Shown: in pieces, positions 38,145 through 46,389 of the stretch
Numbering within the stretch: the first letter of the stretch is position 1
Layout: every line of letters starts with the position of its first letter
Assembly (NCBI GenBank): GCA_937861115.1
Contig: CALMBD010000035.1
Span: 1-49,048, forward strand
Length of the DNA: 49,048 nt
DNA from: an uncultured Bacteroidota bacterium
Lineage (GTDB): Bacteria > Bacteroidota > Bacteroidia > Chitinophagales > Saprospiraceae
Direction of reading: 5' to 3'
Notes under the pieces: generated by a model
Told to the model about the DNA's origin: nothing
The model's database searches: none
The model's input: only the letters and a program-made list of their open reading frames with translations
Made by a program: the position numbers and the translations under genes

Positions 38145-38235
38145 GTGTTTTTGGATCAGAGATTGTCCGCCAAATTTTGCAATTTAAACAGCCTGTCCGG
38201 GCGACACCTCCATACGCGGCAAATAAAAGAATGTA

Positions 38236-38243
38236 TACCTTTG
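38236..38243 (+). promoter_or_regulatory. Candidate -7 element for the metallohydrolase gene
   Basis: TACCTTTG is an exact TAnnTTTG match 32 bases before the metallohydrolase ATG at 38276. No -33 element is seen at the usual distance. Confidence 0.35.
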
Positions 38244-38275
38244 GAACAAATTGTATCCCTGCTAACAGTAACACC

Positions 38276-39697
38276 ATGAAGATAAAATTCTGCGGCGCCG
38301 CCCGTGAAGTGACCGGCTCGGCGCACCTCATTACTCTTAACGACGGTTTTAAGATTCTGCTCGATTGCGGCCTCTACCAGGGCGGCGACGACGACGGCCA
38401 GGCCGGTGACGGCAAATCGATGGCCGGATTTAATGAAAAATGGCTGTTCGACCCGAAAGAAATCGACTGTCTGGTGCTCAGCCATGCCCACATCGATCAT
38501 ACCGGCAGGGTGCCCAAACTGGTTGCCGACGGTTTCGGCGGTAAAATTTTCAGCACGCACGCCACACGCGACCTCTGCGCTATTATGCTGCTCGACAGCG
38601 CCAAGATACAGGAGGGTGATGCGGCTTACCACAACAAGAAAAAGGGCTTCAACGAGCCGGAACGCCAGCCGTTGTACACCATGGAGAACGTGAGCCAGGC
38701 GATGCGGCAATTTGCCAGCTACAACTACGAGCAATGGTTCCACATACACCCGGATGTCCGGGTCATGTACCGCGACGCGGGCCACATCCTCGGCAGCGCC
38801 AGTGTAACGCTGGAGATAAAGGAAAACGGGAAGACTACCCGCTTTGGATTCACAGGCGATATCGGCCGGCCCAACCGCCCTATTCTGGGCGATCCCCTGC
38901 CCATGCCTGAACTGGACTACCTGATTTGCGAAAGCACCTATGGCGACCGCGACCACGAGACGGCCCCAAATGAAGTGGAGCGTTTCGTGGAGATCGTCAA
39001 CCATACCTGCGTGGAGAAAAAAGGTAAACTCATCATCCCGGCCTTTTCCGTCGGACGAACGCAGGAGATCGTGTATATGCTCGATAAACTCCAGCACGCC
39101 GGGCGGCTTCCCAAGGTATCCGTGTATGTCGACAGCCCCATGGCCATCAATGCCACACAGGTGTTTGAAAACCACCCGGAATGTTTTGATGAAGAGGTAC
39201 ACCGCTACATGATTGAAGACGAAAATCCCTTTGGATTCAACGACCTGTACTACATCCGGAGCAGCGAGGGTTCCATAAAACTCAACAGCACCAACAAACC
39301 CTGTATCATCATTTCCGCGTCGGGCATGATGAATGCCGGTCGCATCCGGCACCACCTGCTGCACAACATCGAAAACCACCGGAACACTTTCCTGATCGTG
39401 GGCTACTGCGCACCGAACACTCCGGGCGGGTTACTGCGCGACGGCGCCAAAAGCCTGTATGTCCTGGGACACAACAAGCAGGTGCTGGCCGATATCGAAG
39501 TGATGGATTCCTTTTCAGCCCATGGCGACCGCAATGAAATGCTGGATATGTTGAGCAATCAGACCAAATCGTGTAAAAAGGTATGGCTGGTACACGGTAC
39601 CATTGACCGGCAGGAAAAATGGCGCGACTACCTGCTGGAGCACGGATTTAAGGATGTGGGGATACCACAACTTGGAGAAGAATTCAACCTTGATTGA
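38276..39697 (+). CDS. MBL-fold beta-CASP metallohydrolase (RNA-processing type)
   Basis: The 473-residue protein has a metallo-beta-lactamase domain with SHAHIDHTGRVP (HxHxDH zinc motif near residue 70), YRDAGHILGSASVTLEI and GFTGDIGRPNRPILGDP. A beta-CASP domain follows (LIIPAFSVGRTQEIVYML, VDSPMAINATQVF, CIIISASGMMNAGRIRHH). The C-terminal DSFSAHGDRNEML supplies the last conserved histidine. This is the COG1236 group related to CPSF73 and archaeal RNases; bacterial members probably process RNA as endo- or exonucleases. The ATG at 38276 (MKIKFCGAAREVTGS) is the standard family start. Confidence 0.93.
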   Translation: MKIKFCGAAREVTGSAHLITLNDGFKILLDCGLYQGGDDDGQAGDGKSMAGFNEKWLFDPKEIDCLVLSHAHIDHTGRVPKLVADGFGGKIFSTHATRDLCAIMLLDSAKIQEGDAAYHNKKKGFNEPERQPLYTMENVSQAMRQFASYNYEQWFHIHPDVRVMYRDAGHILGSASVTLEIKENGKTTRFGFTGDIGRPNRPILGDPLPMPELDYLICESTYGDRDHETAPNEVERFVEIVNHTCVEKKGKLIIPAFSVGRTQEIVYMLDKLQHAGRLPKVSVYVDSPMAINATQVFENHPECFDEEVHRYMIEDENPFGFNDLYYIRSSEGSIKLNSTNKPCIIISASGMMNAGRIRHHLLHNIENHRNTFLIVGYCAPNTPGGLLRDGAKSLYVLGHNKQVLADIEVMDSFSAHGDRNEMLDMLSNQTKSCKKVWLVHGTIDRQEKWRDYLLEHGFKDVGIPQLGEEFNLD

Positions 39698-39700
39698 GGA

Positions 39701-42700
39701 TCAGACTTTTGCCTCCCGCTCCAGTTCTTCCACCCGCACCTTGTAAATATACTGCGGAGTGCGCGCAAACATGCTGCGGTACAGGGTAAGTGCCCGCAGG
39801 TGATGCGTCGTTGGATGGTCGGCCACCTTTCTCAGTTCAAAATGAACGGCAGCTTCTTCGCGTTCGGTACGTGCCAATGCAAGGAGCTGTTGCAACTGCC
39901 GCAGCGCTTCCGGGCGGTTGTTTTCGGCCATGATGACCTGTGCCCGCAGGATATTGGCGCCGAAGGTCAGATCGGCATTGCCGAGCGCCAAAGCGATATC
40001 GCGGCCTTCTTCCAGGAGTTGGCGTGCGGTGGAGAGTTCCCCTGCATGTACGTGTACGAGGCCTTTTTCGATCAGGGAGTAGCCCAGCACCAGTTTGTTA
40101 CCCATTTCGCGGGCATATTCGATGGCTTCGTTGTAGTAATTGATGGAGCGTTTGTGGTCGCTCTTGTAGAACCAGGTATCGCCCAGTGTATTGAGCGCCT
40201 TGGCAATTCCCTTTTTGTAATTCAGTTCGCGGGAGAGCTGGAGGTTTTGTTCCAGGTATCCGATGGCTTTGTCAAACTCGCCGATCACGGAAAGCAGGTC
40301 GCCGATCAGCCCGCAAGCAATGGCCGTGCCTTGTTTATCGCCCAGTTCCCGGCAAAGCACGAGGTCGCGCTCAAAGTTTTGCATGGCCTTTTCGTAATCG
40401 CCTTTTTTCTCCCAAACCGAACCGATGGAGCCGATACAAATGGTCATGAACAGTTTATTGCCCAGTTCTTCCGACAGGGCAAGCCCTTTTTCCAGGCACA
40501 GCAGTGCGGAGTCCAGCGCACCTTTTTCCAGGTAAATGATGCCCAGGTTGGTGTATAAAGTCGTCAGGCCCTGCTTGTCGGCAGCGCGCTCGGCGATATC
40601 GAGTTGCTCTTCCAGCCAGCGGATACCCTCGTCGTAATGCCCCTGATTCATGAAAATAAGGCCCAGGTTGGCCACAATAGCGGCATTTTCGGCGTCGCGT
40701 TGTACCGAACGGTTGATCTCGATGGCTTTGGCGTACCAGCTTTTGGCAGCGTCGTAGCTGCCCTGGCGGAAGAAGAAGGTGCCCAGGTTGCCATATGTTT
40801 TGGCAATACCCACCTGGTCGTTGGCGAGTTCGAAGCAGGTAACGGCCACATCGAGGTGTTTTTTGGCCTCCTGGTAGTTGCCCCGCAACATGAGCAGTTG
40901 GCCCAGGCGGCGGTTGCTGCGCCCGATCAGGTACCAGTCATTCAGGGATTTGGCGAAGTTGAGTGCAGAGCGGTAGTCTTGTTCGGCTTCTTCCCATTGC
41001 CCCACGAGTTCGTGTACCGCGCCTTTTCGCAGCTGCAACTTGATAATCTTTTTATTCTTTTTGGAGCGGCCGTTCAGGTTGTCGATGAGCTTCTCATAGT
41101 ATTTCAGCGCCTGCCGGTTCAGAAAATTGCGCTGCGAATAACGGGCTGCCTTTTCGAGAAACTTGTTGGTCTTTTGTGTGTCTTCCGATTGTTCGTAGTG
41201 GAAAGCGAGGTCGACATAGCGCTCCTCGGAGCCGGGGTACAGCTGTTCGATGGCCTCAGCGATCAGGTGGTGCAGCTCGCGCAGGCGTGTGCGCAACTGC
41301 ATATCGTAGGCCGCCTCCCGCAGGAGCGAATGGCGGAAAATATACCGCAACTCGTTCATGGCATGCCATATCTGCCATTTTTCGGCCGTCTGGATTTGTT
41401 CTTTAAGCACCAGGTCGAGGTCGCCGTTTTTGCTGACAAACTCCTCCTGCCGGGCCATCACGGCAGACAGCACCGGCAACTCGAACTCGCGCCCGATCAC
41501 CGCCGCTGCTTTCACGGTTTCCTTTACCAGGCCGCTCAGGCGATCGATGCGCGCCATCATGATCTGTTTGACCGAATCCGACATCTGGATGTCGTCTTTC
41601 TGCTGGAGCTGCAGCACCCCGTCGGTGTTTTTCAGCAGGTTGGCCTCCCGGAAATAGTCGGCCATTTGCTCCACATAAAACGGGTTGCCCTGGGTCATGC
41701 GCTGGATCAGTTCCAGCAGATCGGGGTGCAGACTGCCGCCCAGCCGGACTTCGGCAAAGGATTTCAGGTCGTCGGGCAGGAGGAAGTTCAGGTCTACCTC
41801 CACGTTGGGGATTTTAAGTTCCTCCAGCAGGTTGGGGCGGAAAATGAACGACCTGGAGCCATCGTCCTCGTAACGGCTCGTCACCAGGAACAGCAGCGGA
41901 TAACCCTGCGCCCTGCGTATAAACTGCATGAGGAATTCCCGGCTCATCTCGTCGTACCAATGCGCGTCTTCCAGTTCGATCACAGCGGGTTGCAGCAGAG
42001 ATTCCGCTACAAAAAGATTGGCCATGGCCGACAGGGCGTTCTGGTATCGTCCGCGCGCGTCGAGTTGTTCCCAAAGCGAGCCGTTGTATTGAATACCCAC
42101 CAGCGCCGCCAGCACGCTCTGCGTACGCGCGATCTCCCGGCGCACGGCGTCGGCTTCCGGATGCCGGTTCTCCGTCAGTTCGTATTGTAGTTCAAGGAAA
42201 TTGTTTTCAAACATCTCCCGGTTGCGCTCTGCGCTGTTCTCCGGACTTTGTTCGAAATAGTATTTGAGGAAATAGATGAACGGATTGAAGGGTTTGCGCA
42301 GGATCTGGTCGCTCTGGCAGGTGAACCAGCTCACCGCCATCGTCTCGCGCAGGCTGCGCCGGAATTCATAACTCAGCCGGCTCTTGCCGATGCCTGCTTC
42401 GCCAAAAACGAAGGCGACGCCTGCAAAGCGGTTTTCGCGCAGCGGCGCCATGAAATTAACCAGCGTTTTCAGTTCGCTTTGCCGGCCGAAATAGTTGCCG
42501 GAAAAACTGGTGCGGCCGCTCAGGTTGCGGCCGCTGAGGGCATATGTAGGGATGCTTTCTTCAAAACCCTTGAAATGCCCCTCTCCCCTGAATGCAAACT
42601 TAAAGTTCCGGTTGCGCTGTACGTTCTCGTCGGCGATCACCTCGCCCCATTCGGCCTTCATCATGAGGCGCGCGGCGAGGTTGACGCGGGCGCCCACAGC

Positions 42701-43828
42701 CGCATACTGGCAACGCTCCTTGCTGCCGATTACCCCGGTAAAGGCGGTACCCGACGTGATGCCGATGCAGTACCGCGCACCGGTGATGTTCTCCAGGTGC
42801 ATCAGGTCGTCCTGCACGGCGGTGATATATTCCAGGGCGCGATCCACGTTGTTTTCAAAAGAAACCGGCGCGCCGAAAATGCAGAACATGACGCCGCCCT
42901 TGTCGCCAAAATCGATCTCCTTGAAATAGCCACCGAAGTTTTCGCTTTGCTCTAGTATGACGGTGGCAAAATGGTCGAGCGCCTCGTGTGTATCCACACC
43001 GGTAAACGAAAGAAACACACTCACCACATTGCGGAATTCGCCGATGCCGGGGTTGTCGAACACTTCTTTGGGCAGGAATTCCTGCATGACCTCCGGGTCG
43101 GGTTTGGGCAGTTTCGGCGCAGAATTGGTATCCGGGGCGGAATCGGTCAGGTTGATCCCCTCGAGTTTCAGTTTGAAAAACCCATCGCCGATGGCTTCGC
43201 TTTCAATGATCTCCGGGCGCAGAAAACGCAGAAAACGGTCGTCGCACACCACCTCAAGGCTGTTGGCAAGCACCTGCGCCTGCGAGCAGCCGTCGATGGG
43301 CGCACCCCTGAAGTAGTATCCCTTGCGGTGGTTGCCGACAATGCCCCACTCCACTTCTCCTTCCGACAGCCCGATTTTGATGCCGATATTGTATTCCGAC
43401 ATGAGCGAATCCTCGTCTTCCTGGTCGCTGATGAAGCGCCGGAGCGTGGATTGTGCGGTCTCCGCCACCCGCAGGGCGATAGCCACCGTTTCGCGGTTGG
43501 AGGGGCCGCCGTTATTGTTCGGGAAAATCGCAGTGAAACTGTCGCCGGCAAAATAGGGAATGAAGCCCCCCTGCTCGTAGACGAAGGCTACCGTGGGCTG
43601 AAAGATATGGTTGAGCGCATAGGACAGCTCCTCGGCGCCTTCAGGGCCCTTCTGCATGAGCTTCTCCGTCAGCCGGGTAAACCCGCTGAGATCGACGAAC
43701 ATTGTGTAGGCATGAAGCCGGCCTTCCAGATTGCCGTGACGGTAGTTTTCCTGGATAAAGTGTGGCAGGAAGTGTTTCAAAACGGTATGCGCAAGTTTAC
43801 GAGGGGGTGAAGTTACGACAAAACGCAA
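39701..43828 (-). CDS. Tandem class III cyclase - AAA/NACHT-like ATPase - TPR protein (soluble adenylyl cyclase-like)
   Basis: This is a 1375-residue protein. The first cyclase domain (about 40-210) has FVDLSGFTRL and YFAGDSFTAIF with the two metal-binding Asp residues. The second (about 260-430) has VFLSFTGVD, where the first Asp is lost, and FGDKGGVMFCIFGAP. Then come a P-loop ATPase with Walker A GEAGIGKS near 476 and a Walker B-like VIELEDAHWYDE near 615. Many tetratricopeptide repeats from about 930 to 1340 finish it. This order matches human soluble adenylyl cyclase (ADCY10) and related bacterial sensors. The single active site at the domain interface would make cAMP in response to a ligand. 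The start is a TTG at 43828; a TTG at 43780 (leading to KHFLPHFIQENY) is a good alternative. Confidence 0.85.
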   Translation of the reverse strand: MRFVVTSPPRKLAHTVLKHFLPHFIQENYRHGNLEGRLHAYTMFVDLSGFTRLTEKLMQKGPEGAEELSYALNHIFQPTVAFVYEQGGFIPYFAGDSFTAIFPNNNGGPSNRETVAIALRVAETAQSTLRRFISDQEDEDSLMSEYNIGIKIGLSEGEVEWGIVGNHRKGYYFRGAPIDGCSQAQVLANSLEVVCDDRFLRFLRPEIIESEAIGDGFFKLKLEGINLTDSAPDTNSAPKLPKPDPEVMQEFLPKEVFDNPGIGEFRNVVSVFLSFTGVDTHEALDHFATVILEQSENFGGYFKEIDFGDKGGVMFCIFGAPVSFENNVDRALEYITAVQDDLMHLENITGARYCIGITSGTAFTGVIGSKERCQYAAVGARVNLAARLMMKAEWGEVIADENVQRNRNFKFAFRGEGHFKGFEESIPTYALSGRNLSGRTSFSGNYFGRQSELKTLVNFMAPLRENRFAGVAFVFGEAGIGKSRLSYEFRRSLRETMAVSWFTCQSDQILRKPFNPFIYFLKYYFEQSPENSAERNREMFENNFLELQYELTENRHPEADAVRREIARTQSVLAALVGIQYNGSLWEQLDARGRYQNALSAMANLFVAESLLQPAVIELEDAHWYDEMSREFLMQFIRRAQGYPLLFLVTSRYEDDGSRSFIFRPNLLEELKIPNVEVDLNFLLPDDLKSFAEVRLGGSLHPDLLELIQRMTQGNPFYVEQMADYFREANLLKNTDGVLQLQQKDDIQMSDSVKQIMMARIDRLSGLVKETVKAAAVIGREFELPVLSAVMARQEEFVSKNGDLDLVLKEQIQTAEKWQIWHAMNELRYIFRHSLLREAAYDMQLRTRLRELHHLIAEAIEQLYPGSEERYVDLAFHYEQSEDTQKTNKFLEKAARYSQRNFLNRQALKYYEKLIDNLNGRSKKNKKIIKLQLRKGAVHELVGQWEEAEQDYRSALNFAKSLNDWYLIGRSNRRLGQLLMLRGNYQEAKKHLDVAVTCFELANDQVGIAKTYGNLGTFFFRQGSYDAAKSWYAKAIEINRSVQRDAENAAIVANLGLIFMNQGHYDEGIRWLEEQLDIAERAADKQGLTTLYTNLGIIYLEKGALDSALLCLEKGLALSEELGNKLFMTICIGSIGSVWEKKGDYEKAMQNFERDLVLCRELGDKQGTAIACGLIGDLLSVIGEFDKAIGYLEQNLQLSRELNYKKGIAKALNTLGDTWFYKSDHKRSINYYNEAIEYAREMGNKLVLGYSLIEKGLVHVHAGELSTARQLLEEGRDIALALGNADLTFGANILRAQVIMAENNRPEALRQLQQLLALARTEREEAAVHFELRKVADHPTTHHLRALTLYRSMFARTPQYIYKVRVEELEREAKV

Positions 43829-43866
43829 AATGGAGGGGGTGGATTTTGCGGGGGGCTGGTTTTACA

Positions 43867-44277
43867 TCATGGATACTTTCCCGCTTCCGCAAGAGCCTTC
43901 CGAAAAACTACCCGATACGGCTCGTTAATGGCCAAAATCCTTATGGTTGCTTCTGCTACCGTCGTCTTGGCTAATATGAGCCCGTTCCGAATGTAAAAAT
44001 GCTCTTCCCACACGTCTTTTCTTGGATTAAACAGCCGAACCAACACCTCACCTTCTGTATCTGCAAAAGCAGCAACATCGCTGCCTTTATTGCAATTACA
44101 GTGAGGACAGGTAAAGGCCAGATTAGCCTGGGTTGTCAGCCCACCGTGTTTCAGGCTGCGGATATGATCTATATGAAAAATTGTAGCCAGAAAACGCTCC
44201 GGTACCAGACAGTACTCGCAACGGTATTTTGCACGTCGAGCGACTTGCTCCCGGAGGTTTTTGGGGATTCGGCTCAT
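43867..44277 (-). CDS. HNH endonuclease
   Basis: The 136-residue protein has a Cys4-type HNH motif: RRAKYRCEYC, IFHIDHIRSLKHGGLTTQANL, then FTCPHCNCNKGSDVA. The HIDH histidines and the later Asn and His form the metal-dependent active site, and the two CxxC pairs hold a structural zinc. The C-terminal 60 residues (LVRLFNPRKDVWEEHFYI) are common to stand-alone HNH proteins in cyanobacteria and Bacteroidota. Its ATG overlaps the stop codon of the upstream small gene (ATGA), so the two are coupled. It may be a remnant of, or a part of, a mobile or defence module; its target is unknown. Confidence 0.88.
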   Translation of the reverse strand: MSRIPKNLREQVARRAKYRCEYCLVPERFLATIFHIDHIRSLKHGGLTTQANLAFTCPHCNCNKGSDVAAFADTEGEVLVRLFNPRKDVWEEHFYIRNGLILAKTTVAEATIRILAINEPYRVVFRKALAEAGKYP

Positions 44278-44516
44278 GAGTTTTCAACATACATACTGGC
44301 CCGGGCTTTGGCCAGGCCGATCAGCAGATCATAAGCAAGATAACGTTCCAATTCTTCATTTTCCGCCGGCGTAACCGTTCCTTCTTTTTTCCTGTACACC
44401 AGTTCTTCGATGCGTTTCTGAATGGACGCGTCAAATTTAAACGCAAGGATTTTCTCCGGAATGGCTTCCGCGAGAAAATTGGCGATTTGATCCTGTGCTG
44501 AAATAGAAGCCGTCAT
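44274..44516 (-). CDS. Small helical protein coupled to HNH endonuclease
   Basis: An 80-residue, highly charged helical protein (IQKRIEELVYRKKEGTVTPA, then ENEELERYLAYDLLIGLAKA) begins MTASISAQDQIANFLAEAIPEKIL. It has no catalytic motif. Similar short proteins often sit directly before stand-alone HNH genes, and here the stop codon overlaps the HNH start. It could be an antitoxin-like partner, but there is no direct evidence. A -7 element match (TACTTTTG on the minus strand, plus-strand positions 44535-44542) lies about 20 bases upstream. Confidence 0.65.
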   Translation of the reverse strand: MTASISAQDQIANFLAEAIPEKILAFKFDASIQKRIEELVYRKKEGTVTPAENEELERYLAYDLLIGLAKARASMYVENS

Positions 44517-44575
44517 GTGTCGTACATTATTGTACAAAAGTAATGAAAATGTCAGGCAAATCTGCTGCTGCCAAT

Positions 44576-44605
44576 TTTCGTTAAGCATTAACTTTGGTAG
44601 TTTTG
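44576..44605 (+). promoter_or_regulatory. Candidate promoter for the TIR protein gene
   Basis: TTTC (one mismatch to TTTG) at 44576-44579, 18 bases, then TAGTTTTG at 44598-44605, an exact -7 match. A second exact -7 match, TAACTTTG, lies at 44589-44596. The ATG is at 44630. Confidence 0.4.
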
Positions 44606-44629
44606 TTGCTCGACTTGACAAACCAACCT

Positions 44630-44995
44630 ATGCCTTACCGGATATTCCTCAGTTACCGCCGCAGTGATGCCGCCGCCCAGGCCGGGAGACTGTTTGACAG
44701 TTTGAAAAGTTCTTTGGGTCAAGGCATTGTTTTTCAGGATGTTGAGGAAATCAAGCCGGGTGAAAAATGGGCCGACCGTCTTGAGAAAATGCTGCTGGAA
44801 TGTTCGGTTGTCCTCGCAGTGATTGGACCGGATTGGCTTAGTGCAACGGATGAACACCATCGCCGACGGATCGATGATGAAGAGGACTGGGTCAGGAAAG
44901 AGATCGAAACGGCCCTTCGTGAAAGCAAGGTACTGATACCCATTCTGGTCGACGGCGGGCGTTTATACGAGAAAAAAGCCTACCCTCCAACTTGA
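44630..44995 (+). CDS. TIR domain protein, apparently truncated
   Basis: The protein has 121 residues and is almost entirely a bacterial TIR domain: MPYRIFLSYRRSDAAAQAGRLF (first strand and BB loop), IVFQDVEEIKPGEKWADRLEKML, SVVLAVIGPDWLS and DDEEDWVRKEIETAL. The Glu in WVRKEIE is the likely catalytic residue of TIR NADases. The ORF stops abruptly after LVDGGRLYEKKAYPPT, where family members usually continue 20-40 residues or into another domain. A six-A run at 44972-44977 and the continuing open frame downstream suggest a frameshift. It is divergent from the HNH pair. Confidence 0.75.
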   Translation: MPYRIFLSYRRSDAAAQAGRLFDSLKSSLGQGIVFQDVEEIKPGEKWADRLEKMLLECSVVLAVIGPDWLSATDEHHRRRIDDEEDWVRKEIETALRESKVLIPILVDGGRLYEKKAYPPT

Positions 44996-45144
44996 GCCCG
45001 GCCATAGTGAAATTAAAAGAAACCTACAGGATTGGGAAAAAAGGATTGATCAAGTTTTTAAATAGCGATTTTTGGGAGCAGCACCCTATCGCCCCTGACA
45101 AAGCGAAAGCCATCAAAACACTGAAATTAGAAGATTTTGAATAA
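44996..45144 (+). pseudogene. Possible out-of-frame continuation of the TIR gene
   Basis: One base out of register from the TIR ORF, the sequence stays open to a TAA at 45142-45144. It reads LPSNLSPAIVKLKETYRIG, then about 34 more charged residues. LPSNLSPAIVKL resembles the LP-x-x-L-x-x-L segment that follows the last TIR strand in many homologues. A single inserted base near the A run or the ACTTGA would join the two. This may instead be chance. Confidence 0.35.
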
Positions 45145-45157
45145 TTTCTTCCAGTCC

Positions 45158-46348
45158 ATGAAAGAACAAATCCTCCGCCTCGCCCACGAATACCACGCCG
45201 ATACCGTCGCCAACCGCCGGCACCTGCACATGCACCCCGAACTGTCGTTTGAGGAGGTACAAACGGGTCGGTTTGTTGCCGATAAACTCGCCGAAATGGG
45301 CATCGAGCACCGGCATGGCATGGCCGGCAACGGGGTGGTGGCATTGATCAAAGGAAAAAACCCCAGAAAGCGCGTCGTCGCCCTGCGCGGCGATATGGAC
45401 GCCCTGCCGATCCGGGAGGCAAACAAGGTCCCGTACAAATCTCAAAATGAAGGCGTTATGCACGCCTGCGGGCACGATGTGCACACTTCGTCGCTGCTTG
45501 GCACAGCGCGTATCCTGCACGCCTTGCGCGACCGTTTTGAGGGCACGGTAAAGTGTATTTTCCAGCCGGGTGAGGAGCGGCTGCCCGGCGGGGCGAGCAT
45601 TATGATCAAAGAGGGTGTGCTGGAAAAGCCGCGCCCTGCGAGCATTTTCGGCCAGCACGTACACCCGCCCCTGCGCGCGGGCATGATCGGCCTCAAACCC
45701 GGCATCTATATGGCCTCGGCCGACGAGATATACGTCACCATCAAAGGCCGCGGCGGCCACGGGGCCATGCCCCAGGAGTGCATCGACCCGGTAGTCATCA
45801 CCGCCCAGGTGATCGTAGCGCTGCAACAGATCGTCAGCCGGTATGGCGACCCGGGCATTCCTTCGGTGCTGACCTTCGGCAAGATCAATTCCACCGGAGG
45901 CGCCACCAACGTCATCCCTAACGAGGTAAAACTGGAAGGTACCTTTCGCACCATGGACGAAAAGTGGCGCGGAGAGGCCCATAAACGTATGAAAAAGATT
46001 GCCACTGACATGGTGAAAAGCATGGGCGGCGCCTGCGAGTTCAATATTTTGAAAGGCTATCCGGTGCTCTACAACCACGAGGCGCTTACCCGGCGCACCA
46101 AAGAATGGGCCATCGAACTGCTCGGCAAGGACAAGGTGGTCGATCTGCCGCTGCGCATGACTGCCGAAGATTTTGCCTATTTCTCACAGGTCATGCCCGC
46201 CTGCTTCTACCGCCTCGGCACCGGCAACCCCGAGCGGGGTATCACCTCGTCGATCCACACCGAAACGTTCGACGTGGATGAGGCCGCACTGGAAACAGGG
46301 ATGGGGCTGATGGCCTGGCTGGCCATCAGAGAACTGGGCGTTGTGTAA
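45158..46348 (+). CDS. M20 family amidohydrolase (N-acyl amino acid hydrolase-like)
   Basis: The 396-residue protein has a metallopeptidase domain with RRHLHMHPELSFEE, VALRGDMDALPI, HACGHDVHTSSLLGTA and FQPGEERLPGGA. An inserted dimerisation domain (about 180-300, ending VEGTF-like KLEGTFRTMD) is followed by the last ligand region (LRMTAEDFAYFSQVMPACFYRLG). The zinc-bridging residues of this group (Cys and His in HACGHD) are present. It hydrolyses N-acyl amino acids or similar amides in the cytoplasm. ATG 45158 (MKEQILRLAHEYH) is favoured over the TTG at 45137. Confidence 0.93.
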   Translation: MKEQILRLAHEYHADTVANRRHLHMHPELSFEEVQTGRFVADKLAEMGIEHRHGMAGNGVVALIKGKNPRKRVVALRGDMDALPIREANKVPYKSQNEGVMHACGHDVHTSSLLGTARILHALRDRFEGTVKCIFQPGEERLPGGASIMIKEGVLEKPRPASIFGQHVHPPLRAGMIGLKPGIYMASADEIYVTIKGRGGHGAMPQECIDPVVITAQVIVALQQIVSRYGDPGIPSVLTFGKINSTGGATNVIPNEVKLEGTFRTMDEKWRGEAHKRMKKIATDMVKSMGGACEFNILKGYPVLYNHEALTRRTKEWAIELLGKDKVVDLPLRMTAEDFAYFSQVMPACFYRLGTGNPERGITSSIHTETFDVDEAALETGMGLMAWLAIRELGVV

Positions 46349-46389
46349 TACGGGGAGTGGGGTTCCCGCAGATTTGCGGGAAACAAAGC

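Noticed and set aside
38156-39379. 407-codon minus-strand open frame opposite the metallohydrolase
   Set aside because: Antisense shadow of a gene with clear HxHxDH and beta-CASP motifs.
40604-42190. 528-codon plus-strand open frame opposite the cyclase/TPR gene
   Set aside because: Antisense to well-supported TPR and ATPase sequence; composition (many His, Gln, Val) is typical of a shadow frame.
44516-45144. Thoeris or other complete TIR-based defence system
   Set aside because: No ThsA-like or other NAD-binding effector partner, no sensor domain and an apparently broken TIR ORF.
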